A stretch of DNA of 64,000 bases from Mesorhizobium sp. WSM4313 (GTDB lineage: Bacteria > Pseudomonadota > Alphaproteobacteria > Rhizobiales > Rhizobiaceae): positions 310,001-374,000 of the forward strand of contig NZ_NSFT01000005.1 in NCBI RefSeq assembly GCF_002294725.1, given 5' to 3'. Of the stretch, positions 34,119 through 44,669 are shown one piece after another; positions within the stretch are counted from its first letter, which is position 1; each line of letters begins with the position of its first letter. Made by a program: the position numbers and the translations under genes. The notes beneath the pieces were generated by a model, which did not search any database, was not told the DNA's origin, and was given only the letters and a program-made list of their open reading frames with translations.

Positions 34119-35060
34119 TCAGAAATTGGCGAGATTCGTGTTCGAGCCGCAGACGAGGACCGCCACGCGCTCGCCGTCTCCGGGCACATAGCGTCCGGAA
34201 AGCATGGCGGCGAAGGCGGCGGCGCCGCCCGGCTCGGCGATGATTCGCACGCGGTCCCACAGCGCCTTCTGCGCCGCGACGATGTCGTCGTCGCTGACCA
34301 GGATCGAGCGCTCGACGAAGGCCTCGGCGATCGGAAACATCAATTCGCCGACGCGCTTCGGCGCCAGCGAATCGGCGGCGATGCCTTCGGCGGGCGCATC
34401 GACCGGCTCTCCTGCTTCCAGGGCGCGGTAAAGCGTCGGGGCTCCTTCCGGCTCGATGGCGATGATACGGATGCGCCCCGAGAACCAGGCCGCGATGCCG
34501 CCGATCAGGCCGCCGCCGCCGACCGCGACCAGCAGCGTGTCGATCCCAGGCAGATCGGCCTCGATCTCCATGCCGAGCGTGCCCTGGCCGAGCAGCGTTT
34601 CTTCCTGGTTGAAGGCGTGCACCTGCAAGGCGCCGGTTCTGGCCGCGAAGTCTTCGCTGGCGGCCAGCGCTTCGGCATAGCGCGCGCCGCCGACGATCAG
34701 CTCGGCGCCGTAGCCGCGAATGCGCGCGAGCTTCGCTGGCGGGCTGACCTCGGGCACGAAGATGGTCGCCTTGTGCCCGAGCTTCATGGCGGCGTAAGCG
34801 ACGGCGGCACCATGATTGCCGCCGGACGCGGCGACCACGCCGGCTTCGGGCACTCGGCGTTCGAGCAGGTTGGTGAAGGCGCCGCGCGCCTTGAACGAGC
34901 CGGAATGCTGGAGGCATTCGAGCTTCAGGTCGACCGGAAAGGCGGGCCGGTCGAAATCCGCCATGTCGACGCGCATGACCGGCGTGTGGCGTACATAGGG
35001 CCGGATGCGCGACTCCACGGCGCCGATGCGTTCGCGCGTGATCGTCTTTTTTTCCAGCAT
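34119..35060 (-). CDS. PLP-dependent threonine/serine dehydratase-like protein
   Basis: A 313-residue fold-type II PLP enzyme. The Schiff-base lysine is K57 in HSGSFKARGA; VVAASGGNHGAAVAYAAM binds substrate, VAVGGGGLIGGIAAW binds the phosphate, and VLVCGSNTNLANF closes the C-terminus. It has no ACT regulatory domain, so it resembles catabolic threonine dehydratases or serine racemase-like enzymes. AAGGAG precedes the start. It is 29 bases downstream of lysA on the same strand and may share its message. The exact reaction is not decided. Confidence 0.88.
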   Translation of the reverse strand: MLEKKTITRERIGAVESRIRPYVRHTPVMRVDMADFDRPAFPVDLKLECLQHSGSFKARGAFTNLLERRVPEAGVVAASGGNHGAAVAYAAMKLGHKATIFVPEVSPPAKLARIRGYGAELIVGGARYAEALAASEDFAARTGALQVHAFNQEETLLGQGTLGMEIEADLPGIDTLLVAVGGGGLIGGIAAWFSGRIRIIAIEPEGAPTLYRALEAGEPVDAPAEGIAADSLAPKRVGELMFPIAEAFVERSILVSDDDIVAAQKALWDRVRIIAEPGGAAAFAAMLSGRYVPGDGERVAVLVCGSNTNLANF

Positions 35061-35089
35061 GGGCCAGCTCCTTAAGGCGCGCCGCTCGG

Positions 35090-36358
35090 TTACTTCAGCC
35101 AGTCGGGGACCGAATCCAATCCAATCAGGTTCTCATAGGTCTGGCGCGGCCGCACGACATGAAAACGGTCGCCGTCGACCAGCACCTCGGGCACCAGGAG
35201 CCTGGTGTTGTAGGTGCCGGCTTGCACCGCGCCATAGGCGCCGGCGGTGGAAACCGCGATCAGGTCGCCCGACTTCAATCTCGGAAGATCGCGGTCGAGG
35301 CCGATGAAATCGCCGGTCTCGCAGACCGGCCCGACGACGTCGACCTTCATACGCGGCGCCGAAGCAGGCGGCTGCACCACCGGCCTGATGTCGTGGAAGG
35401 CGTCATAGAGCGTCGGCCGGATCAGGTCGTTCATGGCGGCGTCAACGACGAGGAAGTTCTTGGCGTCGCCCTCCTTCACGTAGATGACCTCAGACACGAG
35501 GATGCCGGCATTGCCGACGATCAGGCGGCCGGGCTCGAACATCACCTTCAGGCCGAGCTTGGTGACGTGCTTCCTGACGATTTCGGCGTAAGCGTCGGGC
35601 AAAGGGGGCGGGCTGTTGTCGACGCGGTAAGGAATGCCGAGGCCGCCGCCGAGATCGACATGCTCGATCTCATGCCCGTCGGCGCGCAGCGCTCCGACCA
35701 GCTCGACCAGCAATGCGAAGGCATCGTCGAAAGGCTGCAATTCGGTGATCTGGCTGCCGATATGGGTGTCGATGCCGGTCACCCTGATGCCCGGCAATTG
35801 AGCCGCGCGGGCATAGACCTGCCGCGCGCGCTGCCAGGGAATGCCGAACTTGTTCTCGGCCTTGCCGGTCGAGATCTTCTTGTGGGTCCTTGCATCGACA
35901 TCCGGATTGATGCGCAGCGAGACGGGCGCCACCTTGCCGAGGGCCACGGCGCGCGCCGACAAAAGCTCCAGCTCAGGCTCGGATTCGACGTTGAAGCAGA
36001 GAATGCCGGCATTGAGGGCAAAGTCCATTTCCCGCACGGTCTTGCCGACGCCGGAAAACAGGATCTTGCCGGCCGGGATGCCGGCGGCCAAAGCGCGGCG
36101 CAATTCGCCTTCGGAGACCACGTCGGCGCCTGCGCCCTGCTTGGCCAGCGTCCTCAGCACGGCCTGGTTGGAATTCGCCTTCATGGCGTAGCAGACCAGT
36201 GCGTCGAGGCCGGAAAAAGCCTCCTTGAAGACGCGGAAGTGCCGGGTCAGCGTCGCGGTCGAATAGCAATAGAAGGGCGTGCCGACCTCGGCTGCGATGT
36301 CGGGGATCGCGACGTCCTCGGCATGAAGCACGCCGTCGCGGTAGTCGAAATGGTTCAC
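35090..36358 (-). CDS. lysA: Diaminopimelate decarboxylase
   Basis: A 422-residue fold-type III PLP enzyme that decarboxylates meso-diaminopimelate to lysine, the last step of lysine synthesis. The PLP lysine is K60 in CYAMKANSNQ. Further motifs are VVSEGELRRALAAGIP, HVDLGGGLGIPY, FEPGRLIVGNAG and the C-terminal PVCETGDFIGLDR with the conserved Cys of the partner active site. The start is GTG 36358. It is preceded by a small lipoprotein gene with 54 bases between, an arrangement known for LptM-like lipoproteins near diaminopimelate genes. Confidence 0.95.
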   Translation of the reverse strand: MNHFDYRDGVLHAEDVAIPDIAAEVGTPFYCYSTATLTRHFRVFKEAFSGLDALVCYAMKANSNQAVLRTLAKQGAGADVVSEGELRRALAAGIPAGKILFSGVGKTVREMDFALNAGILCFNVESEPELELLSARAVALGKVAPVSLRINPDVDARTHKKISTGKAENKFGIPWQRARQVYARAAQLPGIRVTGIDTHIGSQITELQPFDDAFALLVELVGALRADGHEIEHVDLGGGLGIPYRVDNSPPPLPDAYAEIVRKHVTKLGLKVMFEPGRLIVGNAGILVSEVIYVKEGDAKNFLVVDAAMNDLIRPTLYDAFHDIRPVVQPPASAPRMKVDVVGPVCETGDFIGLDRDLPRLKSGDLIAVSTAGAYGAVQAGTYNTRLLVPEVLVDGDRFHVVRPRQTYENLIGLDSVPDWLK

Positions 36359-36412
36359 GGTGTTGGTTCCGGAAAGTTGAAGCTCGATGGGACCGGGTCA
36401 ATCTCACCGGCT

Positions 36413-36619
36413 CTACAGCAGGGGATCGAGGATGAACTTCCTGTCCTTGACCGGTTTTTCCGGCTCGGGCGGCACCGGCTGCTTGGCGCGTTCGGCGTCC
36501 TTGCGCGCCTGCTCCGCCGCCTCATAAGGCGTGTCGAGGCCGGTCTTCCTGCCGCAGGCCGTGACGGTGACTACCGCAGCCAGCAGCGCCAGCGTCACCA
36601 AAATCCTGCTACGGGTCAT
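36413..36619 (-). CDS. Small LptM/YifL-like lipoprotein
   Basis: A 68-residue lipoprotein. The signal sequence reads MTRSRILVTLALLAAVVTVT, followed by a lipobox ending in C22 (TACG), then a short Lys/Glu/Pro-rich tail ending ILDPLL. This matches LptM/YifL proteins, which in enteric bacteria associate with the LPS assembly machine LptD/E and often sit beside dapF or lysA. The frame is open 21 codons upstream but the lipoprotein signal fixes ATG 36619. It is probably cotranscribed with lysA. Confidence 0.82.
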   Translation of the reverse strand: MTRSRILVTLALLAAVVTVTACGRKTGLDTPYEAAEQARKDAERAKQPVPPEPEKPVKDRKFILDPLL

Positions 36620-36690
36620 CGATCCATCCGTTCGAAACTGATTGCGTGCTGCGCTTTTAGCCGAGTTCTCAGCGCTTTGCATCCCGGCAA

Positions 36691-36773
36691 TTTAAAGCGC
36701 GGCGCGCTTTAAATCTTTGTTTTGATGCATGTCGTTCTCCCAGAACCGCTGCACACTTCTGGGCGACATGCAT
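36691..36773. repeat. RIME-like double palindrome touching the argH stop
   Basis: The first palindrome is TTTAAAGCGC-GGC-GCGCTTTAAA (36691-36713), followed by a T-rich linker. The second has ATGCATGTCG (36725-36734) and CCCAGAA opposite TTCTGGG and CGACATGCAT (36764-36773). The last base of the right arm coincides with the argH stop codon (36773-36775). The order palindrome, T-rich linker, palindrome is the same as at 3493 and 18450. Confidence 0.8.
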
Positions 36774-38173
36774 TAAGCCTTGGCGAGCCGCTTTTTCCAG
36801 TAGCGGATCTGCTTTCGCACTTCCGACGGCGCGGTGCCGCCGAAGCTTGTGCGGCTCTTCACCGAATTCTGCACGGCAAGCACCGAGAAGATGTTGTCGG
36901 TGATGCCGGGATGGATGGAGCGCAGGTCGTCCAGCGAGAGCTTCTCCAGCCCGAGCTTCTTCTCCTCGGCGAGCGCTACGGCGCGGCCGGTGACATGATG
37001 GGCTTCGCGGAAGGGGAGGCCCAGATTGCGCACCAGCCAGTCCGCAAGATCGGTCGCGGTGGCGTGACCGGCGCCTGCGGCCTTCTTCATGGCGGCGGCG
37101 TTGACGGTCATGTCGCGCACCATGCCGGCGGTCGCCGCCAGCATCAGGTCGAGCGTCTCGGCGGCGTCGAAGACCGCTTCCTTGTCTTCCTGCATGTCCT
37201 TGCCATAGGTCAGCGGCATGCCCTTCATCACGGTCAGCAGGCCGACAAGATGGCCGTTGATGCGGCCGGTCTTGCCGCGCACCAGCTCGGCGGCGTCCGG
37301 GTTCTTCTTTTGCGGCATGATCGAGGAGCCGGTGGAGAAGGAATCCGAGAGCCGGATGAAGCCGAATTGCGGCGTCGACCAGATGATGATCTCCTCGGCC
37401 AGCCTGGACAAATGCGTCGCGCAGATCGCGGCGAGGCTGAGGAATTCGAGCGCGAAATCGCGGTCCGAGACGCTGTCCAGCGAATTGCGCGTCGGTTCGC
37501 GAAAACCGAGAGCCTTCGCCGTCATGTGGCGGTCGATGGAAAAGCTGGTCCCGGCAAGGGCCGCCGCGCCCAGCGGGCTTTCATCCATGCGCTCGATGGC
37601 GTCGCGGACGCGCGACAGGTCGCGGCCGAACATCTCGACATAGGCCATGCAATGGTGGCCGAAGGTCACCGGCTGTGCGGCCTGCATATGGGTGAAGCCG
37701 GGCATGACGGTCGCCGCGTGCTCCTCGGCGCGTTCGAGGAAGGCGCCGATCAGGTCCTTCAGCGCTTCGGCGACGCGCTGGCACTCCTGCTTGACCCAGA
37801 GCCTGAGGTCGACCGCCACCTGGTCGTTGCGCGAGCGCGCGGTGTGCAGGCGGCCGGCCGCCGGGCCGATCAGGTCGGCTAGGCGGGCTTCCACATTCAT
37901 GTGGATGTCTTCCAGCCTGGTCGAGAATTCGAACGTGCCGGCCTCGATCTCTTTCAGGATCGTGTTCAGCCCGTGAGCGATTTTTTCTTGATCGGCGGCC
38001 GAAATAATGCCCGTTTCAGCCAACATCTCGCTATGGGCGATCGATCCGCTTATGTCCTGCGCATAGAGCTTGCGGTCGAAGCCGATCGACGCGTTGATCG
38101 CTTCCATGATCGCGGCCGGACCCGAGGCAAAACGTCCGCCCCACATCTGGTTGCTGGCCTTCTTGTCGGTCAT
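36773..38173 (-). CDS. argH: Argininosuccinate lyase
   Basis: A 466-residue enzyme of the fumarase/aspartase superfamily that splits argininosuccinate into arginine and fumarate. It begins [20 protein letters not shown] and contains the family signature [20 protein letters not shown] near residue 280, with the catalytic Ser in the flexible loop before it, plus [17 protein letters not shown] and [19 protein letters not shown]. Length and motifs are normal. It is divergent from the TlpA-like gene with 32 bases between the starts. Confidence 0.96.
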   Translation of the reverse strand: MTDKKASNQMWGGRFASGPAAIMEAINASIGFDRKLYAQDISGSIAHSEMLAETGIISAADQEKIAHGLNTILKEIEAGTFEFSTRLEDIHMNVEARLADLIGPAAGRLHTARSRNDQVAVDLRLWVKQECQRVAEALKDLIGAFLERAEEHAATVMPGFTHMQAAQPVTFGHHCMAYVEMFGRDLSRVRDAIERMDESPLGAAALAGTSFSIDRHMTAKALGFREPTRNSLDSVSDRDFALEFLSLAAICATHLSRLAEEIIIWSTPQFGFIRLSDSFSTGSSIMPQKKNPDAAELVRGKTGRINGHLVGLLTVMKGMPLTYGKDMQEDKEAVFDAAETLDLMLAATAGMVRDMTVNAAAMKKAAGAGHATATDLADWLVRNLGLPFREAHHVTGRAVALAEEKKLGLEKLSLDDLRSIHPGITDNIFSVLAVQNSVKSRTSFGGTAPSEVRKQIRYWKKRLAKA

Positions 38174-38205
38174 CGCTATAACCCGTGCTCCGGAGCAGTT
38201 TTGAA

Positions 38206-38889
38206 ATGGCAGACGGCAAGAGATTGTTTTTTCCGACTACGCGCCTCATCCTCGCCGCTTTGGTGGCGGGCGTGCTGGCCGGCGCGGTCGCGGTATATGT
38301 CAGCGAGAGCGGTTCTGGCAACAACGCTCCCGAGAAGGCCGTCGCGGTCGCCGGGAAGGACGATGCCGCCTGCACGCCAAAGGCCGCCCGCGCCAAGCAG
38401 GTCGCCGCCAAGGCCGTCGGCCAGGTCGCGGCGTTACAGCCGGCCGATCCGCCGCAATCGCTGAAGAGCTTGGCCTTCAACGGCCCCGACGGCAAGCCAA
38501 TGACCATCGCCGATCACGCCGGCAAGACCGTGCTGCTCAATCTGTGGGCGACATGGTGCGCACCGTGCCGCGCCGAGATGCCGGCGCTCGATGCGCTGCA
38601 GAAGGAAAAGGGCAGCAATGCCTTCGAGGTCGTCGCGGTCAATGTCGACACCGGCGACGACGCGAAGCCGAAGAAGTTCCTCAAGGAAATCGGCGTCGAG
38701 ACGCTCGGCTTCTACCGGGATCCGACGATCGCGCTGTTCAATGAAGCGAAGACGCGCGGGCTGGCGCTCGGGCTTCCCGTGACCATGCTGATCGACGCAG
38801 AAGGCTGCTTGATAGCGCATATGAACGGCCCGGCCGAATGGTCGAGCCCCGACGCCAAGCGGCTGGTGGAAGCGGCGCTCGAACCCTGA
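38206..38889 (+). CDS. tlpA: TlpA-like thiol:disulfide interchange protein
   Basis: A 227-residue membrane-anchored thioredoxin. An N-terminal membrane segment (about 12-32) is followed by a periplasmic linker and a thioredoxin domain with the redox pair C118-A-P-C121 in [14 protein letters not shown], then the cis-Pro loop [10 protein letters not shown]. TlpA reduces periplasmic thiols, for example during cytochrome oxidase maturation. ATG 38206 is preferred to GTG 38185 because it places the signal anchor normally. The argH/tlpA divergent pair is a typical rhizobial arrangement. Confidence 0.9.
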   Translation: MADGKRLFFPTTRLILAALVAGVLAGAVAVYVSESGSGNNAPEKAVAVAGKDDAACTPKAARAKQVAAKAVGQVAALQPADPPQSLKSLAFNGPDGKPMTIADHAGKTVLLNLWATWCAPCRAEMPALDALQKEKGSNAFEVVAVNVDTGDDAKPKKFLKEIGVETLGFYRDPTIALFNEAKTRGLALGLPVTMLIDAEGCLIAHMNGPAEWSSPDAKRLVEAALEP

Positions 38890-38898
38890 TCGCGACGG

Positions 38899-39951
38899 CT
38901 ATCTTATCCTGACCGTAACCACCAGCGCCTCGTGGTCGGCGCTCGGGCTGCCGTCCGGCAACACCGCCGGCAGTGTCTCCGGTGCGCTTGCCGCAAGGCC
39001 GCGGGTGAAGAACCAGTCGATATGGCCGGTGGGCGTTCTGTCGCCCGCCGGGCGCCGCTGCGTCGGCCTGTCGAACGCATTGGCGTCGCGCCAATCGTAG
39101 CCACGCCCGGCCATGACGGCGAAGAGGGGCTCGTGGCGGTCGGGGCACATCAGCCGGTCCGGTTCGGCGTCGATGCGCGCCTGCCATGCGGCCGGATCGG
39201 CGTGACGCTCTTCATAGGTGGCGGTCAGCGTGTTGAAGTCGCCGCCGATCAGGACCGGCGCTTCCGCGTCATACCTGTCGATGGCGTCGAGGAGGTGGCG
39301 CGTCTGGTCGGCACGGCCGGCAGGCGTCGTACGGTTCTCGAGATGCACCGAGACGACGGTGACTCGGCGCTCGCCCACCATCACCTGGCCGCCAAGCGCC
39401 ATGCGGCCGCCGATGCGCGGCTGGCCGTGCTCCGGCAGGAACCAGGCGCCGGCCGCATCCAGCCGAACGAGGAAAGGCCGCAGCAGCGGGACGGCGCTGG
39501 TTATGGCGTTGCCATGGAAGCCCTCAACGTTCTCGGCGCCGCCATTTGCCGCTTGCTCCGCCTCATTGCCGGTGCCGAGTTCGAGGAACTCGACGCCATA
39601 GGCATAGGAATGGCCTAGACGATCGGCAAGCCGGCTCAGAAGATGGCCGTTGCCGGAGCGCGCCATGCCCTTGTCGACTTCGGACAGCAGCACGACGTGC
39701 GGCGCCCGGCCGGCGATCGTAGTAGCGATGGCATCGACATGACGCAGCCGCTCGACGTTCCAGGCCATGACGGTCAGGCTTTCGCCGGCGCTCTCGCGCG
39801 ACGCCTTGCCGCCGATCTCGATCTCGCCGAGGGCGGGAACGGCGGCGGCGTGGCGCAGATGGGCGGCGCTGTCGCGCGGTCCGTCCCGCATGGCGTTGCG
39901 GGCGGCGACGGGCACGTGCGTGAGCTGCGGGACCAGCATGTCTCTTCTCAT
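38899..39951 (-). CDS. Endonuclease/exonuclease/phosphatase-family hydrolase
   Basis: A 350-residue EEP-fold enzyme. Motifs are MAWNVERL near residue 62, LLSEVDKGMARSGN (catalytic Glu), VSVHLENRT, LIGGDFNTL (Asp and Asn) and the C-terminal SADHEAL (catalytic Asp-His). A TGHIDWFF segment precedes the last motif. EEP enzymes cleave phosphodiester or phosphomonoester bonds in nucleic acids, lipids or inositol phosphates; the substrate is unknown. No signal peptide is seen. ATG 39939 is an alternative start. It converges with tlpA. Confidence 0.85.
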   Translation of the reverse strand: MRRDMLVPQLTHVPVAARNAMRDGPRDSAAHLRHAAAVPALGEIEIGGKASRESAGESLTVMAWNVERLRHVDAIATTIAGRAPHVVLLSEVDKGMARSGNGHLLSRLADRLGHSYAYGVEFLELGTGNEAEQAANGGAENVEGFHGNAITSAVPLLRPFLVRLDAAGAWFLPEHGQPRIGGRMALGGQVMVGERRVTVVSVHLENRTTPAGRADQTRHLLDAIDRYDAEAPVLIGGDFNTLTATYEERHADPAAWQARIDAEPDRLMCPDRHEPLFAVMAGRGYDWRDANAFDRPTQRRPAGDRTPTGHIDWFFTRGLAASAPETLPAVLPDGSPSADHEALVVTVRIR

Positions 39952-40179
39952 CCAGTTAGCCGGTTAATCACGGAGGCCTTTTCGCCGCCTGGCGGCGCCC
40001 TAGCTCTCTAAAGCGCCGATGTGACGTTTTCATGCCGGCGCGACCGCTGCCAGGGGAGGAGAGACTGGCTGTCCACGAGGGCTTCGAGCCCACAACAGAA
40101 CTGTCACATACCTTCTCTATGAGAGCGGGCAAGGACTTGCGCAAAACCTTGTCACACTGCCACTCAAGAGGGAAAAACC

Positions 40180-41532
40180 ATGACGATCTTCAAGCGGGGC
40201 TTTGCCGCCCTTGCCGCCGGCGCGCTCAGCACCGCGCTTGCGGTTCCTGCATTTGCGGAGCCGGTCAAATTCGATTTCTGGTTCGGTCTTTCGGGCGATC
40301 TCGCCCGCGTCGTCGACACGCTGTGCAAGAACTTCAACGATTCCCAGAAGGACTACCAGGTCGTCTGCACCAGCCAGGGCAATTACGACGCCACGCTGCA
40401 GAACACGATCGCCGCCTTCCGCGCCGGCAAGCAGCCGACCGTCGTCCAGGTCTATGACGTCGGCACTGCCACCATGATGCTGTCGGGCGCCTACAAGCCC
40501 GCCGACAAGCTGATGGAGGAGAACGGCTACAAGATCGACTATAGCGACTATTTCCCGGGCATCGCCCGCTACTACGCGACGTCGAAGGGCGAGATGCTGT
40601 CCTTCCCGTTCAACTCGTCGACGGCGCTGATGTACTGGAACAAGGACGCCTTCGCCAAGATCGGCAAGACCGAGGCGCCGAAGACCTGGGAAGACGTCGC
40701 CGCCGACCTCAAGGCGCTGAAGGACGCCGGCTATGATTGCCCGATGGCGATCAACATCTCGGCCAATGAAAGCTGGCAACTGATGGAGCAGTTCTCGGCG
40801 CTGCACAACCAGCCGATCGCCACGAAGAACAATGGCTACGACGGTCTCGACGCTCGTCTCGAAGTCAACAAGACCAAGTTCGTCCAGTACGTCACCGATC
40901 TCAAGAAGTGGTATGACGCCGGCCTGGTCAAGATCAAGTCCAAGGACCTCGGCCAGGACATGGTTCAGGCCTTCGCCACCGGCACCTGCCAGCTCATCCT
41001 GACCTCGGTCGGCGATCACGGCACCGTCGGCCGCACCCAGAAGGAAGGCATGAAATGGGACGTGGCCGAGCTGCCGGTCTATGCCGGCACCGAGCGCAAG
41101 AATTCGCTGGTCGGCGGCGCTTCGCTGTGGGTGCTGTCGGGCAAGTCGGACGCCGACTACAAGGGCGCGGCAGCGTTCCTCAACTTCATCCACGACCCCA
41201 AGACCGCTTTGTTCTGGTCGACCAACACCGGCTATATCCCGGTGACGAAGTCGGGCTTCGATTTCATGAAGTCCAACGGCTTCTACGACAAGGCGCCCTA
41301 TAAGGGCCGCGAAGTGGCGATCGCCAGCCTGACCGCGTCGGAGCCGACCGAGATCACCCGCGGCATCCGCCTCGGCAACTTCACCCAGATTCGCGCCGAA
41401 TTCGGCACGCAGATGCAGGCGATCTTCGCCAACAAGGTCAGCGTGCAGGAAGGCCTCGACGCGCTGGTCAAGAATGGCGACGCGATCCTCGAGCGCTTCC
41501 AGCAGACCTATCCGGGTAAGACCCTGCCCTGA
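40180..41532 (+). CDS. ugpB: sn-Glycerol-3-phosphate ABC transporter, binding protein
   Basis: A 450-residue periplasmic binding protein with a signal peptide (residues 1-26, ending VPAFAEP). UgpB features are FDFWFGLSGDLARVVDTLC, YQVVCTSQGNYDATLQNTI, MLSFPFNSSTALMYWNKDAF, and NSLVGGASLWVLSGKS with the substrate-binding GGASLW. UgpB captures glycerol-3-phosphate and glycerophosphodiesters. AGAGGG precedes the start. The 228-base leader has CTGTCAC-type half-sites but no complete Pho box that I can support. The permease and ATPase genes follow, with a strong hairpin after this gene. Confidence 0.94.
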   Translation: MTIFKRGFAALAAGALSTALAVPAFAEPVKFDFWFGLSGDLARVVDTLCKNFNDSQKDYQVVCTSQGNYDATLQNTIAAFRAGKQPTVVQVYDVGTATMMLSGAYKPADKLMEENGYKIDYSDYFPGIARYYATSKGEMLSFPFNSSTALMYWNKDAFAKIGKTEAPKTWEDVAADLKALKDAGYDCPMAINISANESWQLMEQFSALHNQPIATKNNGYDGLDARLEVNKTKFVQYVTDLKKWYDAGLVKIKSKDLGQDMVQAFATGTCQLILTSVGDHGTVGRTQKEGMKWDVAELPVYAGTERKNSLVGGASLWVLSGKSDADYKGAAAFLNFIHDPKTALFWSTNTGYIPVTKSGFDFMKSNGFYDKAPYKGREVAIASLTASEPTEITRGIRLGNFTQIRAEFGTQMQAIFANKVSVQEGLDALVKNGDAILERFQQTYPGKTLP

Positions 41533-41548
41533 TCCCGGATACTGGAAC

Positions 41549-41577
41549 GGCCGCCCGCCGAGCATCGACGGGCGGCC
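41549..41577 (+). terminator. Strong hairpin between ugpB and ugpA
   Basis: GGCCGCCCG (41549-41557) is perfectly inverted as CGGGCGGCC (41569-41577), followed by ATTTCATATGGG and TTTTTG. It lies 17 bases after the ugpB stop. Such hairpins commonly stop part of the transcription or protect the upstream message, so that the binding protein is made in excess over the permease. Confidence 0.7.
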
Positions 41578-41600
41578 ATTTCATATGGGTTTTTGATTTG

Positions 41601-41649
41601 GGCATGTCTTTGTCTCCCGAAACCGGTTCCCACTTTCGGGAGACATGCC
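41601..41649. repeat. RIME-type palindrome between ugpB and ugpA
   Basis: GGCATGTCT and TCTCCCGAAA on the left (41601-41622) are inverted as TTTCGGGAGACATGCC on the right (41634-41649), around ACCGGTTCCCAC-like bases. It belongs to the same general class as the element at 36725-36773. Confidence 0.75.
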
Positions 41650-41701
41650 TTAGTCTTGTGCCGCGCGAGCGGGTTGGCGGTTCAACGACATCGGCGGATC
41701 G

Positions 41702-42586
41702 ATGGAAAAACGCGTCACTTTCAGCAAATGGACGATCGGCATCCTGTTCGCGGTGCCGCAGCTAATTCTGATCTTCACCTTCTTCTACTGGCCGGCCGGG
41801 CAGGCCGTGTACTGGTCGCTGACGCTGCAGCAGCCCTGGGGCGGCGGCAATATCTGGGTCGGGCTCGACAATTTCCGCTCGATCCTGTCCAACGCCAGCT
41901 ACTGGGACTCGATCACCGCCAGCATGATCTTTGCCGGGATCAGCACGGGACTTGCGATGACAATCGCGCTGGTGCTCGCCGCCTTGACCGACCGCCAGCT
42001 TGCCGGCTCATGGCTTTACCGCGTGGTCCTGATCTGGCCTTACGGCATCGCCGCACCGGCGCTGGCGCTGGCGTTTCGCTTCATCCTGGCACCGGAAGCC
42101 GGCTTCATGGCCGTGGTCAACCAGGTCTGGCCCGGCTCCTGGGACCCCGGCCTTGACGGCACCGACGCCATGGCCTCGATCATCATCGCCTTCTCGTGGA
42201 AATATGTCGGCTATAATTTCATCTTCTTCCTCGCCGCCTTCCAGGCGATTCCGCGCTCGCTGATCGAGGCGGCAGCGATGGACGGCTCCGGCGTCATCCG
42301 GCGCTTCTGGGATATCCAGTTTCCGCTGATCACGCCGACCATCTTCTTCCTGCTGGTCATCAACATCACCGAGAGCTTCCAGGATTCCTTCGGCATCGTC
42401 GACATCATGACCGCAGGCGGACCGGCCAACGCCACCAATCTGATGGTCTACAAGATCTATTCCGACGGCTTCAAAGGCCTCGATTATTCGGGCGCCGCCG
42501 CGCAGAGCATCATCCTGATGCTGCTCATCATCGCGCTCACCATCGTCCAGTTCCGCTTCATCGAGCGGCGCGTGCATTATCGTTGA
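41702..42586 (+). CDS. ugpA: Glycerol-3-phosphate ABC transporter, permease UgpA
   Basis: A 294-residue MalF-type permease with six membrane segments. It has LIFTFFYWPAGQAVYWSLTL at the N-terminus, WVGLDNFRSIL, and the cytoplasmic coupling loop EAAAMDGSGVIRRFWDIQFP (EAA motif) near residue 190. It forms the membrane channel with UgpE. The gene follows ugpB after a hairpin and a palindromic repeat and is eight bases from ugpE. Confidence 0.94.
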   Translation: MEKRVTFSKWTIGILFAVPQLILIFTFFYWPAGQAVYWSLTLQQPWGGGNIWVGLDNFRSILSNASYWDSITASMIFAGISTGLAMTIALVLAALTDRQLAGSWLYRVVLIWPYGIAAPALALAFRFILAPEAGFMAVVNQVWPGSWDPGLDGTDAMASIIIAFSWKYVGYNFIFFLAAFQAIPRSLIEAAAMDGSGVIRRFWDIQFPLITPTIFFLLVINITESFQDSFGIVDIMTAGGPANATNLMVYKIYSDGFKGLDYSGAAAQSIILMLLIIALTIVQFRFIERRVHYR

Positions 42587-42594
42587 GGCGGGCC

Positions 42595-43509
42595 ATGGTC
42601 GAGCGCACCCCGATCCTCAATTTCTTCACGCATCTGATCCTGTTCGTCGGCTTCGTGTTCTGCGTGGCGCCGTTCGTCATCGTAGCGATCGCCGCCTCGC
42701 ATAATCTGAAGGACGTCAACGACGTGCCGATGTCGCTGCTGCCGGGCAGCGATTTCTGGGTCAACATCAGGACGGCCTGGACGACCGCCGACCTCGGTCC
42801 GAAGCTGCTCAACTCCTTCATCATGGCGTTTGGCGTGGCCGCTGGGAAAGTCATCATCTCGGCGCTGACCGCCTTCTCGATCGTCTATTTCCGTTATCCC
42901 GGCCGCATGCTGATGTTCTGGCTGATCTTCATCACGCTGATGCTGCCGCTCGAGGTGCGCATCGTGCCGACCTACGCGGTGGTCGCCAACGTGCTCGAGC
43001 CCTATCAGGCGATCATGGACCTGACCGGCCTCTCCTGGCTGATCGAAAAGGTCTCGGGCGTGCAGGTTTCGCTCAGCCTGGGACTGCTCAATTCCTATAG
43101 CGGCCTGATCCTGCCGCTGGTCGCGACCGCCACCGGCACCTTCCTCTACCGCCAGTTCTTCCTGACCGTGCCGGATGAGTTGACCGAGGCGGCGCGCATG
43201 GACGGCGCCGGCGCGCTGCGCTTCTTCGTCGATATCCTGCTGCCGCTATCGCGCAACAACATGGCGGCGCTCGGCACCATCATGTTCCTGTGGGCCTGGA
43301 ACCAGTATCTGTGGCCGTTGCTTATCACCACCGACCAGTCGCATGCGATGGCGGTGACAGAGCTGAAGCAGCTCATCCCCAATGTCGGCGGCGCGCCGGA
43401 ATGGCATATCGCCATGGCCGGCACGCTGATCGTCATGCTGCCGCCGCTGATCGTCGTGGTGCTGATGCAGCGCTGGTTCGTGCGCGGCCTGATCGCCACT
43501 GAAAAATAG
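42595..43509 (+). CDS. ugpE: Glycerol-3-phosphate ABC transporter, permease UgpE
   Basis: A 304-residue MalG-type permease with six membrane segments. It opens [20 protein letters not shown], contains [20 protein letters not shown], and has the EAA loop [20 protein letters not shown] near residue 200. ATG 42595 is preceded by GAGGCGGG, while a TTG at 42583 overlapping the ugpA stop is an unlikely alternative. It completes the Ugp channel and is 11 bases from ugpC. Confidence 0.94.
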   Translation: MVERTPILNFFTHLILFVGFVFCVAPFVIVAIAASHNLKDVNDVPMSLLPGSDFWVNIRTAWTTADLGPKLLNSFIMAFGVAAGKVIISALTAFSIVYFRYPGRMLMFWLIFITLMLPLEVRIVPTYAVVANVLEPYQAIMDLTGLSWLIEKVSGVQVSLSLGLLNSYSGLILPLVATATGTFLYRQFFLTVPDELTEAARMDGAGALRFFVDILLPLSRNNMAALGTIMFLWAWNQYLWPLLITTDQSHAMAVTELKQLIPNVGGAPEWHIAMAGTLIVMLPPLIVVVLMQRWFVRGLIATEK

Positions 43510-43520
43510 GGAGACGGAAA

Positions 43521-44621
<1,101 letters not shown>

Positions 44622-44669
44622 GGCGGGCCTTGCAAGGCTGACTTTGCAAATTATCTGAGGGTTCACGGA

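Noticed and set aside
31691..34243. An open frame of 850 codons opposite the TIGR02302 gene
   Set aside because: It lies wholly antisense to a gene with clear family features and reads as low-complexity Leu/Arg/His. Long antisense frames are expected from third-position G+C bias.
35159..36712. A 517-codon open frame opposite lysA and the lipoprotein gene
   Set aside because: It is antisense to two supported genes, and its content is compositional noise.
40101..40155. CTGTCAC and TTGTCAC upstream of ugpB as a Pho box
   Set aside because: A Pho box needs two such heptamers four bases apart. The second half is poor in both cases, so PhoB control is plausible from ugp biology but not shown here.
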